A stretch of DNA of 64,000 nucleotides from Paenirhizobium selenitireducens ATCC BAA-1503 (GTDB lineage Bacteria > Pseudomonadota > Alphaproteobacteria > Rhizobiales > Rhizobiaceae). Made by a program: the position numbers and the translations under genes. The notes beneath the pieces were generated by a model. That model searched no databases. It was not told where the DNA came from and saw only the letters and a program-made list of their open reading frames with translations. How positions within the stretch are numbered: position 1 is the stretch's first letter; the number at the start of each line of letters is the position of its first letter. The stretch is taken from positions 248,001 through 312,000 of the forward strand of contig NZ_JAEG01000002.1 of the NCBI RefSeq assembly GCF_000518785.1, in the 5' to 3' direction. Shown piece after piece: positions 17,881 to 26,672 of this stretch.

Positions 17881-19143
17881 GTGCTCGATATCAAGACCGC
17901 GCTATTCCTGTGGGCGATGGAAGCCTCGACCCTGGCCGTGCTACTCGCTGCGGTGTGGCTGCACGACCGCTCGCAACGTCATTTCGGCCTCTGGTCTCTC
18001 GGCTTTGCCGGCCATGGGCTGGGCGTCGCGCTCGTTGCCGCGCGCGGCGCGATCCCGGACTGGCTGTCCATCCTGCTCGCCAACGCGGTCGCGCTCTCGA
18101 GCTTCCCCTTCTGGATCGCCGGAATGCTTTCCCTTGCGAAGCGTCCGCTGGCCGGATGGGCGGCCATCCCGGTGCTCACCTGGATCGCCGGAATGCTGCT
18201 TGAGCCGATCCGGGACGACGTCGCCTACCGGATCGCCCTCTACAATCTTTCTGCCGCCTGCGGTTTCGCCATGCTGGCCGCCGTCGCCATCCGCCATGAC
18301 ATCGCCGGGCAACGCCTGCGCCGCCTGCTGGCGGGGATCTGGGTTTGGCAAGCGCTGGTCTGCCTGACCGTCGCGGCGATCAGCCTTGCCACCATGCCCC
18401 GCAGCCTTCAGGCCGCACCATTCTCGGCCATCTCCACCGTGTCCAGCGTCTTCGGCTTTATCGCCGTGATCATGATCGGCGCCAGGATCATCATGGATCG
18501 CTCGGAGCAGCGCCTCCGTCATCTGACCCGCACCGATCCGCTGACCGGGGCGCTCAATCGTCGCGGCCTGGTCGAGGACTTCGCCAGCCTCTCATCGTCG
18601 AAGGCCGCTTCCGGCCGCCTGGTCGCGCTTGCGCTCTTCGACCTCGACCACTTCAAGAAGATCAACGACACCTACGGCCACCAGGCCGGCGACGCGGTGC
18701 TCATCGCCTTCGCCGACATGTGCCGGGCGCTGGTTCCGACCAGCGGCATCTTCGGGCGCACCGGCGGCGAGGAATTCATGGCCGGTTTCGAGGTCCGGGA
18801 CGTGCGCGAAGCGGCTCTCGTCACCGAGGCCATCCGCCAGGCATTCTCTGCCGCGCGGATAGAAACCGACAAGGGGCCGGTCTCGGCGACCGTCAGCATC
18901 GGCATCGCGACGGCGCCGGCCGCCAAGGTCGATCTCGACCAGTTGATGAGCAATGCCGACAGGGCGCTCTACAAGGCCAAGGCACGCGGCCGCAACCGCA
19001 CCACCGTTCTGAGCGGCGATCGTGTGCTCACCGTTCCCACGGATGGTCCCGAAGGTCTGGACGCGCAGGCCGACCGCCAGGTTGCCGCCCTCAGGCGCCT
19101 GGTCGCCAAGGCATCGCCGCAAGCCGGTCTGTCCAAGCCGTAA
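17881..19143 (+). CDS. membrane diguanylate cyclase (GGDEF domain)
   Basis: 420 residues. The N-terminal half has about six hydrophobic helices with no named sensor domain that I recognise. The C-terminal GGDEF domain begins near LTRTDPLTGALNRRG; its active-site motif is GGEEF at residues 295-299, with the nucleotide-binding DLDHFKKINDTYGH before it. All catalytic features are intact, so it should make c-di-GMP. I chose the GTG at 17881 (first residues MLDIKTALFLW) because the helices begin there; the frame is open from 17710. It is followed 41 bp later by a P450 on the same strand, with no obvious shared function. Confidence 0.85.
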   Translation: MLDIKTALFLWAMEASTLAVLLAAVWLHDRSQRHFGLWSLGFAGHGLGVALVAARGAIPDWLSILLANAVALSSFPFWIAGMLSLAKRPLAGWAAIPVLTWIAGMLLEPIRDDVAYRIALYNLSAACGFAMLAAVAIRHDIAGQRLRRLLAGIWVWQALVCLTVAAISLATMPRSLQAAPFSAISTVSSVFGFIAVIMIGARIIMDRSEQRLRHLTRTDPLTGALNRRGLVEDFASLSSSKAASGRLVALALFDLDHFKKINDTYGHQAGDAVLIAFADMCRALVPTSGIFGRTGGEEFMAGFEVRDVREAALVTEAIRQAFSAARIETDKGPVSATVSIGIATAPAAKVDLDQLMSNADRALYKAKARGRNRTTVLSGDRVLTVPTDGPEGLDAQADRQVAALRRLVAKASPQAGLSKP

Positions 19144-19184
19144 ACGGCCTTTCGCACTCCGCGCAAATTCGATAGATCACCCAG

Positions 19185-20429
19185 ATGACCCAACTCCCCT
19201 TCCTCACCATCGACACAACCGCGCGCCGCGTCAGCCTCGACGCCCGCAACCCGGCCTTCTACAGCGACCCGAACCGCGTCTACGCCGCGCTGCATGCGTC
19301 CTGCCCGACCTTCTACTGGGAGGAACAGAAGCAGTGGTTCTTCACCGGCTATGACCACGTCAACGGCCTGCTGCGCGACCGCCGCTTCGGCCGGCAGATC
19401 CTGCACATCGCCACGCGGGAAGAACTGGGCATGCCGGAACCGTGCCCGCATACGCGGCACTTCGATGCCGCCGAGGCGCATTCGCTGCTCGAACTCGAGC
19501 CGCCGGAACACACGCGGCTTCGGACGCTCGTCAACCGCGCCTTCGTCTCGCGCCATGTCGAGAAGATGAAGCCGGAGATTGAGACGCTGGCCAACGGGCT
19601 GATCGACGCCTTCGAAAAGGACGGCAGGACGGAACTGCTCTCCTCCTTCGCCGACATCATTCCGGTGACGATGATCGCCCGCATGATCGGCATTCCGGAG
19701 GAGATGGGACCGCAGCTTCTGAAATGGAGCCACGACTATGTCGGCATGTACATGTTCAAGCGCAATCGCGCCGACGAGGAGGCCGCCGACCGCTCCGCCA
19801 GGGAATTCGCCGATTATGTGCGCGGCATGATCGCCGAGCGTCGCGCCCATCCGCGCGACGACCTGTTGACCCATATGATCCACACCGAGCACAAGGGCCA
19901 GTTCCTCACCGAGGACGAGCTGATCTCGACGACGATCGTGCTGCTCAATGCCGGCCATGAAGCGACCGTGCACCAGATCGGCAATTCGGTGCGGATCATC
20001 CTCGAAAGCGGATTGTCCACCGCCGAGATGTTCCGCGACGAAGCGGCGACGGAACGCACGGTCGAGGAGACGCTACGTATCTGCGCGCCGGTGCATATCT
20101 TCCAGCGCTATTGCCTGGAACCGGCCGAGATCGACGGCGTCACGTTCAAGCGCGGCGACAAGGTCAGCCTGATTCTTGCCGCCGCCAATCTCGATCCGCT
20201 GAAGTTCACCGATCCGCTGAGCTTCAAGCCGGAGCGCAACGAGGCTCCGAACCTTTCCTTCGGCGCCGGCATCCATTTCTGCATCGGCGCGCCGCTGGCG
20301 AGGCTCGAACTCAACATCGTCCTGCCGCTGCTGTTCAAGCGGCTGCCGGGCCTCAAGCTCGCCGCCCCGCCCAAGGTGAAGGACGTCTATCACTTCCACG
20401 GGCTGGAGCGGCTCGACCTCAGCTGGTGA
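19185..20429 (+). CDS. cytochrome P450
   Basis: 414-residue soluble bacterial class I P450 that needs a separate ferredoxin and reductase; none are encoded nearby. The heme-thiolate loop FGAGIHFCIG has Cys366, and the K-helix ExxR is EETLR (295-298). The I-helix reads AGHEATVH (256-263): the usual acid-Thr pair is Glu-Ala, then Thr, so the conserved catalytic Thr is shifted or lost. PERNEAPNLSFGAGIHFC is similar to CYP107/CYP109-like proteins. The substrate is unknown. It lies after the GGDEF gene and convergent with the SDR gene (3 bp apart). Confidence 0.9.
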   Translation: MTQLPFLTIDTTARRVSLDARNPAFYSDPNRVYAALHASCPTFYWEEQKQWFFTGYDHVNGLLRDRRFGRQILHIATREELGMPEPCPHTRHFDAAEAHSLLELEPPEHTRLRTLVNRAFVSRHVEKMKPEIETLANGLIDAFEKDGRTELLSSFADIIPVTMIARMIGIPEEMGPQLLKWSHDYVGMYMFKRNRADEEAADRSAREFADYVRGMIAERRAHPRDDLLTHMIHTEHKGQFLTEDELISTTIVLLNAGHEATVHQIGNSVRIILESGLSTAEMFRDEAATERTVEETLRICAPVHIFQRYCLEPAEIDGVTFKRGDKVSLILAAANLDPLKFTDPLSFKPERNEAPNLSFGAGIHFCIGAPLARLELNIVLPLLFKRLPGLKLAAPPKVKDVYHFHGLERLDLSW

Positions 20430-20432
20430 GCG

Positions 20433-21242
20433 TCAGCCGGCAAGGCCGTAGCGCCCCGCCGGACGGCTCAGCGACAGATGCGGCATCAGCACGCTCCGGG
20501 CCGCGTGATAGCTGTCATAGAGGCTGCTGTCGGCCAGCGACGGGATGGTGATGAGTTCGCCCTGATCGAAACCGGCCAGGGCCGCGTCGACGAGGTCGCC
20601 GACCTCCATCACCATGTTCGGATCGAGATCGTCGATCGAGCCGCCGACGCGGTCGAACAGTTCCGTGCGGGTCAGTCCGGGAAGCACTGCCTGCAGCCGC
20701 ACGCCGGTGCCTTGCAGTTCGGCTGCGAGCGATTCCGTCAGGATGAGGACGAAGGCCTTGGAGGCGCTATAGGTGCCGTTGAAGAAATGCGGGGCGAGCG
20801 CGACGACGGATGCGGTGTTGATGATCGCCCCCGCCCTTCTCCCGGCAAAGGCCTGGGCGGCCGCGATCGCCAGCCGGTTGGCGGCAAGCACGTTCAGTTC
20901 GACCATGCGGTCGAAATCGTCGAGATCGCCCTGCAGGAGCGGGCCCTTGGGTCCGACGCCGGCATTGTTGACGAAGAGCGTGATGCCCGCATCGCCGCGC
21001 AGCCGATCCTCGACCTTCCTGATGTCGGCGCGGTCCGAGAGATCGGCCCGCAGGCTTTCGCTCTTTACCCCGTATTGATCGGCCAGCCGGCTTCCGAGCG
21101 CATCGAGACGTCCTGCGTCGCGGGCGACGAGAACGAGGTTATAGCCGCGGCGGGCAAGCCGGTCGGCATAGGTGGCGCCGATGCCGGACGAGGCGCCGGT
21201 GACGAGGGCCGTTCCGGGGGCGGTTGTGGGGTTCGAGGTCAT
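20433..21242 (-). CDS. short-chain dehydrogenase/reductase
   Basis: 269-residue NAD(P)(H)-dependent SDR. The N-terminal Rossmann motif is TGASSGIG, then NNAGVGPKG, and the catalytic YxxxK is in GTYSASK with Ser in NTASVVAL. The frame is open much further upstream, but the ATG at 21242 (MTSNPTTAPG) fits the family and has an AGGAGAACAGC site. It is divergent from a MarR gene, with a palindrome between them, so it is probably the regulator's target. An Arg residue after the second strand (LVARD) suggests NADPH preference. Confidence 0.9.
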   Translation of the reverse strand: MTSNPTTAPGTALVTGASSGIGATYADRLARRGYNLVLVARDAGRLDALGSRLADQYGVKSESLRADLSDRADIRKVEDRLRGDAGITLFVNNAGVGPKGPLLQGDLDDFDRMVELNVLAANRLAIAAAQAFAGRRAGAIINTASVVALAPHFFNGTYSASKAFVLILTESLAAELQGTGVRLQAVLPGLTRTELFDRVGGSIDDLDPNMVMEVGDLVDAALAGFDQGELITIPSLADSSLYDSYHAARSVLMPHLSLSRPAGRYGLAG

Positions 21243-21268
21243 GCTGTTCTCCTGGGGTTGGTATTTAC

Positions 21269-21280
21269 TGGTATATACCA
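21269..21280. promoter_or_regulatory. palindromic operator between SDR and MarR genes
   Basis: Perfect 12-bp palindrome TGGTATATACCA, 27 bp upstream of the SDR start. A half-site TTGGTAT lies just before it (21258-21264). MarR proteins bind such short AT-centred palindromes, and divergent placement supports self-regulation plus control of the SDR gene. Confidence 0.6.
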
Positions 21281-21403
21281 CTATATTTGCGAAGAGGTGC
21301 CGGCATTCAAGCCCCCACGACAAATTTTCTGCGGGCGATGGAAGCCGCGCCCGAATGCGGGCATGGTTGCGCCATTGCGGACAAGCGGATCGAAGAGGAC
21401 AGC

Positions 21404-21874
21404 ATGAGCGGCAGCGAGGACGAAGGCGTCTGGCAGTATTGCAGCAACAGCGCGGTGCGCCGCGCCGCGCGGCAACTTGGCCAGCTCTACGACGACGCCA
21501 TGGGCGACAGCGGGTTGCGCGGCACGCAATTCTCGCTCCTGTCGCAGATCGCCCATTCGGGCGCGCCGACGCAAAAGGAGCTGGCCGAGGCCATGGTGAT
21601 GGATCTCTCGGCGCTCGGACACACGCTGAAGCCGCTGATCCGCGACGGGCTGGTGCAACTCGTGCCGGACGAGAAAGACCGGCGGGCCAAGCGGGTGCGG
21701 CTGACGGAAGCGGGCCTCGCACGGCGGCGCGAGATGGTCGCCCGCTGGCAGGACGCCCAGACGCGTTTCGACAAGGTTTTCGGCAAGGAACGGTCGGAAG
21801 AACTTCGGCGCACGCTTGCCTTCATCGCCTCGAAAGATTTCGCCACAGCATTTTCAGGCGAAGAAAAGGACTGA
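21404..21874 (+). CDS. MarR-family transcriptional regulator
   Basis: 156-residue winged-helix regulator. The recognition helix region reads PTQKELAEAMVMDLSALGHTLKPLIRDGL, and the wing is VPDEKDRRAKRVRLTEAG, the classic MarR signature. The start at 21404 (MSGSEDEG) has GAAGAGG upstream; the frame is open from 21224, but that overlaps the operator. It is divergent from the SDR and probably controls it in response to a small phenolic or other ligand. Confidence 0.88.
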   Translation: MSGSEDEGVWQYCSNSAVRRAARQLGQLYDDAMGDSGLRGTQFSLLSQIAHSGAPTQKELAEAMVMDLSALGHTLKPLIRDGLVQLVPDEKDRRAKRVRLTEAGLARRREMVARWQDAQTRFDKVFGKERSEELRRTLAFIASKDFATAFSGEEKD

Positions 21875-21985
21875 CCGGAGCGAGTCGGACAAGCAGCGTT
21901 CGCCGAGTCGTTTCAACGGCTTGCGCCCGGCGTTTCAGTCAGGGAATCACACTGAAAGAGCCGCCAGCGCCCGGCCGCGGCGCGA

Positions 21986-22963
21986 TCAGCAGCCGGCGTC
22001 CGCTCGGTAGCGCTCCGTCAGGCGCCGCACTTCGGCGCCGATCGCGGCCCGGAGATCCGTCGGCTCCAGGACTTCCACATCCGCCCCCAGCCGCAGCAAT
22101 TCGGATACGGCATGCCGGTTCGTGGCGACGGGCAGTCTGATCGTCCGCCAGCCATCCGGGTCGGCTTCGTCCGACAGCTCCATGCGTGAGCGCACGAAAG
22201 ACGGACTATTATGCTGAAGCATGGTCAGCCCCCAGGGCGACAGACGCAGCGTGGCGGTGTTGGGGTGAAGCTCCTCTTCCAGGCGGCGCGTGTTCTCGTT
22301 CCAGTAGGACGCGAGATCGAAATCGCCCGGCCGCTCGAAGCGCTCCTCGGTGACGACGAGATCCAGTATGCGGGCAATACGATAGGTCCGGACGCTCTCC
22401 TCGACCTTCGCCGCCATATACCACGCTCCGCCCTTCAGCACGACGCCGAGCGGTTCGGCCTCGCGGTTCTTCTCGGACTTCCAGGCGCGGTAGCGCATGC
22501 GAATGCGTTTCGAATTCCACACCGCATCGGCGATCGCCTGGAGGTGGAGCGGCTGCTCGTTCTCGCCGAACCAGGTCGGCGCATCGAGATGGAATTTTGC
22601 CTGCATCTTGGCCGCACTCTGGCGCAATTCCTCCGGCAGCGCCGCGGTCATCTTCTTCTGTGCGCCGGCCATCAGGGAACCAAGCCCGAGGTCAGCGGCC
22701 GCGCCCGGCAAGCCTGACAGAAACATCGCTTCCGCTTCCGCCTGCGACATGCCGTTCAATCGCACCCGGTAGCCGTCGAGCAGCCGGTAGCCGCCGTCCG
22801 AGCCACGTTCGCTGTAGACCGGGATTCCGGCGAGCGAGAGCGCGTCGATGTCGCGATAGATGGTGCGGACCGAGACCTCGTTCTCCTCCGCCAGGGTCTC
22901 GGCGGTCACCAGGCCGTTTGCCTGCAAGGTGGTGAGGATGTTGATCAGCCGGCTCGCCCGCAT
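21986..22963 (-). CDS. YafY-type HTH/WYL-domain transcriptional regulator
   Basis: 325 residues. The N-terminal winged HTH reads RLINILTTLQANGLVTAETLAEE, then VSVRTIYRDIDALSLAGIPVYSERG (DeoR/HTH_11 type). The middle and C-terminal parts form the WYL domain (IRMRYRAWKSEKNREAEPLGVVLKGGAWYMAAK, with WYM in place of WYL) and a WCX extension. WYL domains sense small ligands or nucleic acids. It is divergent from a GST gene, which is probably its target. Confidence 0.87.
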   Translation of the reverse strand: MRASRLINILTTLQANGLVTAETLAEENEVSVRTIYRDIDALSLAGIPVYSERGSDGGYRLLDGYRVRLNGMSQAEAEAMFLSGLPGAAADLGLGSLMAGAQKKMTAALPEELRQSAAKMQAKFHLDAPTWFGENEQPLHLQAIADAVWNSKRIRMRYRAWKSEKNREAEPLGVVLKGGAWYMAAKVEESVRTYRIARILDLVVTEERFERPGDFDLASYWNENTRRLEEELHPNTATLRLSPWGLTMLQHNSPSFVRSRMELSDEADPDGWRTIRLPVATNRHAVSELLRLGADVEVLEPTDLRAAIGAEVRRLTERYRADAGC

Positions 22964-22998
22964 CAGGAAATCTCCTTTTCGGAAATTATCTTAGACCA

Positions 22999-23019
22999 AC
23001 CTGACAAAAGCTGACAGGT
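22999..23019. promoter_or_regulatory. imperfect palindrome between WYL regulator and GST
   Basis: A 21-bp site with arms ACCTGACA and TGACAGGT (one mismatch per arm) around AAAGC. It lies in the 107-bp divergent gap and also reads as a direct repeat of CTGACA spaced by AAAG. A likely operator for the divergent regulator. Confidence 0.5.
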
Positions 23020-23070
23020 ATGACGTGCGATCCTTCAATCATCCATTCCACCCAACCGAAGGAGACGACC

Positions 23071-23730
23071 ATGACCCAGGAACCGATCACCCTCTACTAC
23101 TCGCCCCAGACCCGCGCGACCGGCGCGCGCTTCCTGCTCGAGGAGCTGAAGGCGCCCTATCGGCTGCATGTGCTCAACATGAAGGCCGGCGAACAGCGCA
23201 AGCCCGCCTATCTCGCCATCAATCCGCTCGGCAAAGTGCCGGCGATCCGCCACGGCAAGGCCTTCGTCACCGAGCAGGCGGCGATCTACCTCTATCTCGC
23301 GGACCTCTTTGCCGAGGCCGGCCTTGCGCCGGCGCTCGACGACCCGGACCGCGGCGCCTATCTGCGCTGGCTGGTCTTCTACGGCAGCTGCTTCGAACCG
23401 GCGATGATCGACCGCTACCTGAAGCGCCAACCGGCCAGCCCCAACGACACGCCGTACAGCAGCTTTGACGACATACTGGCGGTGATCGAGGATGCGCTGA
23501 AGCCCGGTCCCTTTCTGCTCGGTGACAGGATGAGCGCCGCCGACCTTCTGTGGGGAACGGCGCTGCACTGGACGACGATGTTCGGGCTCGTGCCGGACCG
23601 GTCGGTGTTCCGCGACTACATTGCGCGAATGACGGCGCTGGAATCGTTTCGCAAGGTGGCCGAGGATGACGCCGCCCTTGCCGCCCGGCACCAGGCCGAA
23701 GTGGATGCAATGGCCGGCACCGCCGCCTGA
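23071..23730 (+). CDS. glutathione S-transferase family protein
   Basis: 219 residues. The N-terminal thioredoxin-like domain reads ITLYYSPQTRATGARFLLEEL, with NPLGKVPAIRHGKAFVTEQAAIYLYLAD containing the cis-Pro and the glutathione-contacting E-Q/S region. A helical C-terminal domain follows. It probably conjugates or reduces electrophiles with glutathione. The ATG at 23071 follows GGAGACGACC. It is divergent from the WYL regulator, where the pairing suggests inducible control. Confidence 0.88.
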   Translation: MTQEPITLYYSPQTRATGARFLLEELKAPYRLHVLNMKAGEQRKPAYLAINPLGKVPAIRHGKAFVTEQAAIYLYLADLFAEAGLAPALDDPDRGAYLRWLVFYGSCFEPAMIDRYLKRQPASPNDTPYSSFDDILAVIEDALKPGPFLLGDRMSAADLLWGTALHWTTMFGLVPDRSVFRDYIARMTALESFRKVAEDDAALAARHQAEVDAMAGTAA

Positions 23731-23802
23731 CCCGGCTACCGTCCCCAATTCCATCGAGAACCACGGCGCGCATCGATCCCGGTGTGCGCTGTGTGCTTAA
23801 GG

Positions 23803-24147
23803 CTAGATGCGGATGACGTAGTCCTTGCGAGTCGTTTCAACGACTTCCCAGGTGCCGTTGAAGCCGGGCCTGAGGATCATGCGATCGCCGGGCTTCAGAT
23901 GCACCGGGGTTCCGCCGTCCTCCGTGACCACGGAATGGCCTTCGAGCACGTGGAAATATTCCCACTCCTCGTAGGAGATCCGCCATTTGCCCGGGGTCGA
24001 CTGCCAGATGCCGGCATAGACGCCCCCCGGCGCCTCTTCGAGGTTCCAGGTGGTGAAACGCGGATTGCCGGCAATCAGGCGGTCGGCGGCAGGCGCGCCC
24101 TCCTCCGGCTCGACCGTCGAGGGATCGAAGTTCAGGTAGTGCGACAT
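23803..24147 (-). CDS. cupin-domain protein (Cupin_3/DUF861)
   Basis: 114-residue single cupin. The core is GIWQSTPGKWRISYEEWEYFHVLEGHSVVTEDGG, then HLKPGDRMILRPGFNGTWEV, which matches the ureidoglycine-aminohydrolase-like Cupin_3 family. Metal-ligand positions are only partly conserved (E, E, H), so catalysis is uncertain. It lies 56 bp downstream of metY on the same strand and may be cotranscribed. Confidence 0.8.
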   Translation of the reverse strand: MSHYLNFDPSTVEPEEGAPAADRLIAGNPRFTTWNLEEAPGGVYAGIWQSTPGKWRISYEEWEYFHVLEGHSVVTEDGGTPVHLKPGDRMILRPGFNGTWEVVETTRKDYVIRI

Positions 24148-24203
24148 GCTCGCTCCTCGGCGCCGCGGCCACGCAGGGCTGCGGCGCTCGTTCGGTTGAT
24201 GGA

Positions 24204-25487
24204 TCAGACCTTGGCGAGCGACTGCTCGAGATCGCCGATGATGTCTTCGGCATCCTCGATGCCGATCGACAGCCGGACCACGTCGGGGCCAGCGCCGGCC
24301 GCGATCTGCTGGGCTTCGGTCAGCTGGGCATGGGTGGTGGAGGCCGGATGGATGACCAGCGAGCGGGTGTCGCCGATATTGGCGAGATGCGAGAAGAGCT
24401 GCAGCCCTTCCACCAGCGCCTTGCCGGCGGCATATCCGCCCTTGACGCCGAAGGTGAAGACGGCGCCCGCGCCCTTCGGTGAGTAGCGCTTCTGCAGCGC
24501 GTGGTTCGGGTCACTGTCGAGGCCGGCATAGTTTACCCAGGCGACCTTCGGATGCTGTTTCAGCCAGGTTGCGACCTTCAGCGCATTGTCGCAATGGCGC
24601 TGCATCCGGAGCGGCAGGGTCTCGATACCGGTCAGCAGGAGGAAGGCGTTCATCGGCGCGATCGCCGGGCCAAGGTCGCGCAGACCCAGCACGCGGCAGG
24701 CGATGGCGAAGGCGAAATTGCCGAAGGTCTGGTGCAGCACGACACCCGAATATTCCGGCCGGGGCTCGGACAGCATCGGGAACTTACCGGAGGCCGACCA
24801 GTCGAAGGTCCCGCCGTCGACGATGATGCCGCCCATGGAATTGCCGTGGCCGCCGAGGAATTTGGTGGCGGAATGCACGACGATATCGGCGCCATGCTCC
24901 AGCGGCCGCAGCAGATAGGGGCTTGCCATGGTGTTGTCGACGATCAGCGGCAGCCCGTGCTGCTTGGCGACTTCGGAAATCGCCGCGATGTCGACGAAGG
25001 TGCCGCCCGGATTGGCAAGGCTCTCGATGAAGATCGCCCGCGTCCGGTCGTCGATCTGCGCGGCAAAGCTATCGGGATCGGCCGGGTCGGCCCAGCGCAC
25101 CTGCCAGCCGAAATTCTTGAAGGCGTGGCCGAACTGGTTGATCGAGCCACCATAGAGCTTCTTGGCTGCGACGAAGTTGTCGCCCGGCTGCATCAGCGTG
25201 TGGAAGACCAGCATCTGCGCCGCATGACCCGAGGCGACGGCAAGGGCTGCCGTGCCGCCTTCGAGGGCTGCGACGCGCTCTTCCAGCACGGCCTGAGTCG
25301 GGTTCATGATGCGCGTGTAGATATTGCCGAACTGCTTCAGACCGAACAGCGCCGCGGCGTGGTCGGCATCGTTGAAGACATAGGCCGTGGTCTGGTAAAT
25401 CGGCGTGACGCGTGCGCCCGTCGCAGGGTCCGGCTGGGCGCCTGCATGCACGGAAAGGGTCGCAAAACCCGGATTGTTCTTGGACAT
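24204..25487 (-). CDS. metY: O-acetylhomoserine aminocarboxypropyltransferase
   Basis: 427-residue PLP enzyme of the Cys/Met metabolism family; it makes homocysteine directly from O-acetylhomoserine and sulfide. The PLP lysine is Lys209 in [10 protein letters not shown], and [12 protein letters not shown] and [13 protein letters not shown] are typical. The long insert after the lysine distinguishes MetY from MetB/MetZ. The start MSKNNPGF follows a GGAGGCAAGAA site. No SAM riboswitch is visible upstream. It is divergent from the DUF6455 gene. Confidence 0.9.
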   Translation of the reverse strand: MSKNNPGFATLSVHAGAQPDPATGARVTPIYQTTAYVFNDADHAAALFGLKQFGNIYTRIMNPTQAVLEERVAALEGGTAALAVASGHAAQMLVFHTLMQPGDNFVAAKKLYGGSINQFGHAFKNFGWQVRWADPADPDSFAAQIDDRTRAIFIESLANPGGTFVDIAAISEVAKQHGLPLIVDNTMASPYLLRPLEHGADIVVHSATKFLGGHGNSMGGIIVDGGTFDWSASGKFPMLSEPRPEYSGVVLHQTFGNFAFAIACRVLGLRDLGPAIAPMNAFLLLTGIETLPLRMQRHCDNALKVATWLKQHPKVAWVNYAGLDSDPNHALQKRYSPKGAGAVFTFGVKGGYAAGKALVEGLQLFSHLANIGDTRSLVIHPASTTHAQLTEAQQIAAGAGPDVVRLSIGIEDAEDIIGDLEQSLAKV

Positions 25488-25590
25488 TTCTTGCCTCCAC
25501 TAGAATTCAGTCGCGGCGATCATAACGGCTCAAGCCGTGATGTCAGCCCGGTTTTTTCACCAATCGGAGGCCAGTTTCGGGCGGCTTACT

Positions 25591-25604
25591 TTGATCGAAA
25601 TCAA
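25591..25604. promoter_or_regulatory. FNR/FixK-type anaerobox
   Basis: Perfect TTGAT-CGAA-ATCAA, the consensus binding site of FnrN/FixK regulators in rhizobia. It lies 53 bp upstream of the DUF6455 start and 104 bp from the divergent metY start, so the DUF6455 gene is the likely target. Confidence 0.75.
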
Positions 25605-25656
25605 TGCAGCCATCGTGTCGCGGTCGCATCCTGCGGATACAATTTGGAGGTTGTCC

Positions 25657-26085
25657 ATGAATACCGTCGTCAACGATCCGACACGCACCGTGCTTTCACG
25701 TCTGGTAGACTGGTTCGCCAAGGGGTGGGAGAGCAGTGCCGAGGCCGACATGATCGCTTCCCTGGACCAGTTCACCATCAACACCATCGCGCATGATTGC
25801 GGCATTTCGCCCGATCAGCTGATCGAGCTTGCCAAGGCCGGCCCGCATGCCGCCGACGAGATGATCGAGATGATGCGGGCGCTCAACATCGATCCGTCCG
25901 AGGTCGAATTGCGGCTTCGCAACCAGTTCCGTGAAATGCAGATCACTTGTGCACACTGCGCCTCCAAGGGCGAATGCCGCAAGGATCTGGGCGCGCACTC
26001 GGCAAGTGAAAACTTCGCCCACTATTGCGGCAATGCGAGCGACCTCAATGCGTTGCGCGCCAATCCGGAATTTCTGCTCGGCTGA
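25657..26085 (+). CDS. cysteine-rich DUF6455-family protein
   Basis: 142 residues, cytosolic, no signal or membrane segment. Helical N-terminus; Cys48, then CAHCASKGEC (Cys98, 101, 107) and Cys124 in HYCGNAS. The C-x2-C-x5-C...C pattern with nearby histidines suggests a zinc or iron-sulfur site. The start at 25657 has TTTGGAGG upstream. A perfect FixK/FNR box 53 bp before the start implies induction at low oxygen. I think this is the family Pfam calls DUF6455; its function is unknown. Confidence 0.8.
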   Translation: MNTVVNDPTRTVLSRLVDWFAKGWESSAEADMIASLDQFTINTIAHDCGISPDQLIELAKAGPHAADEMIEMMRALNIDPSEVELRLRNQFREMQITCAHCASKGECRKDLGAHSASENFAHYCGNASDLNALRANPEFLLG

Positions 26086-26103
26086 GACAGCGGGCGTTTC
26101 GGC

Positions 26104-26538
26104 CTAGAGCCCGAGGCGCGGCATTTCGATCGCGGGGCAGCGGTTCATGACGACCTTGATCCCGGCCGCTTCCGCCTCCTTCGCGGCAAGGTCGTCGCGG
26201 ACGGACAGCTGGGACCAGATCGCCTTCGGGCGCGGGTCGAGAGCGAGTGCGTCGTCGACGACTTCGTGGAGATATTCCGAGGCGCGGAAGACGTCGACCA
26301 TGTCGATCGGCTCCGGGATGTCGGCCAGGGTCGCATAGGTGGTCTGGCCGAGGATTTCCTTGCCCGCCTGCCCGGGATTGACCGGGATGACGCGGTAGCC
26401 CTTGGACAGCAGGAAGCGCATGACACCATAGCTCGGGCGCGCCGGATTGGGCGATGCGCCGACCAGAGCGATCGTCTTCGTGTCGCGGAGAATCTCAGAG
26501 AGATAAGCGGCTTCATATTGGTCGTGGTTGATCGTCAT
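26104..26538 (-). CDS. CoA-binding-domain protein (YccU-like), paralogue 1
   Basis: 144 residues forming a single Rossmann-type CoA_binding_2 domain: TIALVGASPNPARPSYGV, GYRVIPVNPGQAGKEILGQ and a C-terminal GIKVVMNRCPAIE. Proteins of this type bind CoA or acyl-CoA; the role is unknown. It is close to the gene at 27528-28010, a clear paralogue. It is divergent from the first small secreted protein gene and convergent with the DUF6455 gene, 18 bp apart. Confidence 0.88.
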   Translation of the reverse strand: MTINHDQYEAAYLSEILRDTKTIALVGASPNPARPSYGVMRFLLSKGYRVIPVNPGQAGKEILGQTTYATLADIPEPIDMVDVFRASEYLHEVVDDALALDPRPKAIWSQLSVRDDLAAKEAEAAGIKVVMNRCPAIEMPRLGL

Positions 26539-26672
26539 GAGCGGACCTCCTGTCTTTTAGTCTTCGCTTGAGGAGCGTATGATTTGCTACCCTGCTTATG
26601 TGGGACGAGGCCGCCCGACAACAAGCAGACGCGCATAGAAGACAACGTTCTTTTCACGGAAGGTGTGCCATC

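Noticed and set aside
25488-25656. Possible SAM-II or other riboswitch before metY
   Set aside because: I looked for the SAM-II core pseudoknot pattern on the minus strand and did not find it; only a short CGGCTTGAGCCG hairpin is present.
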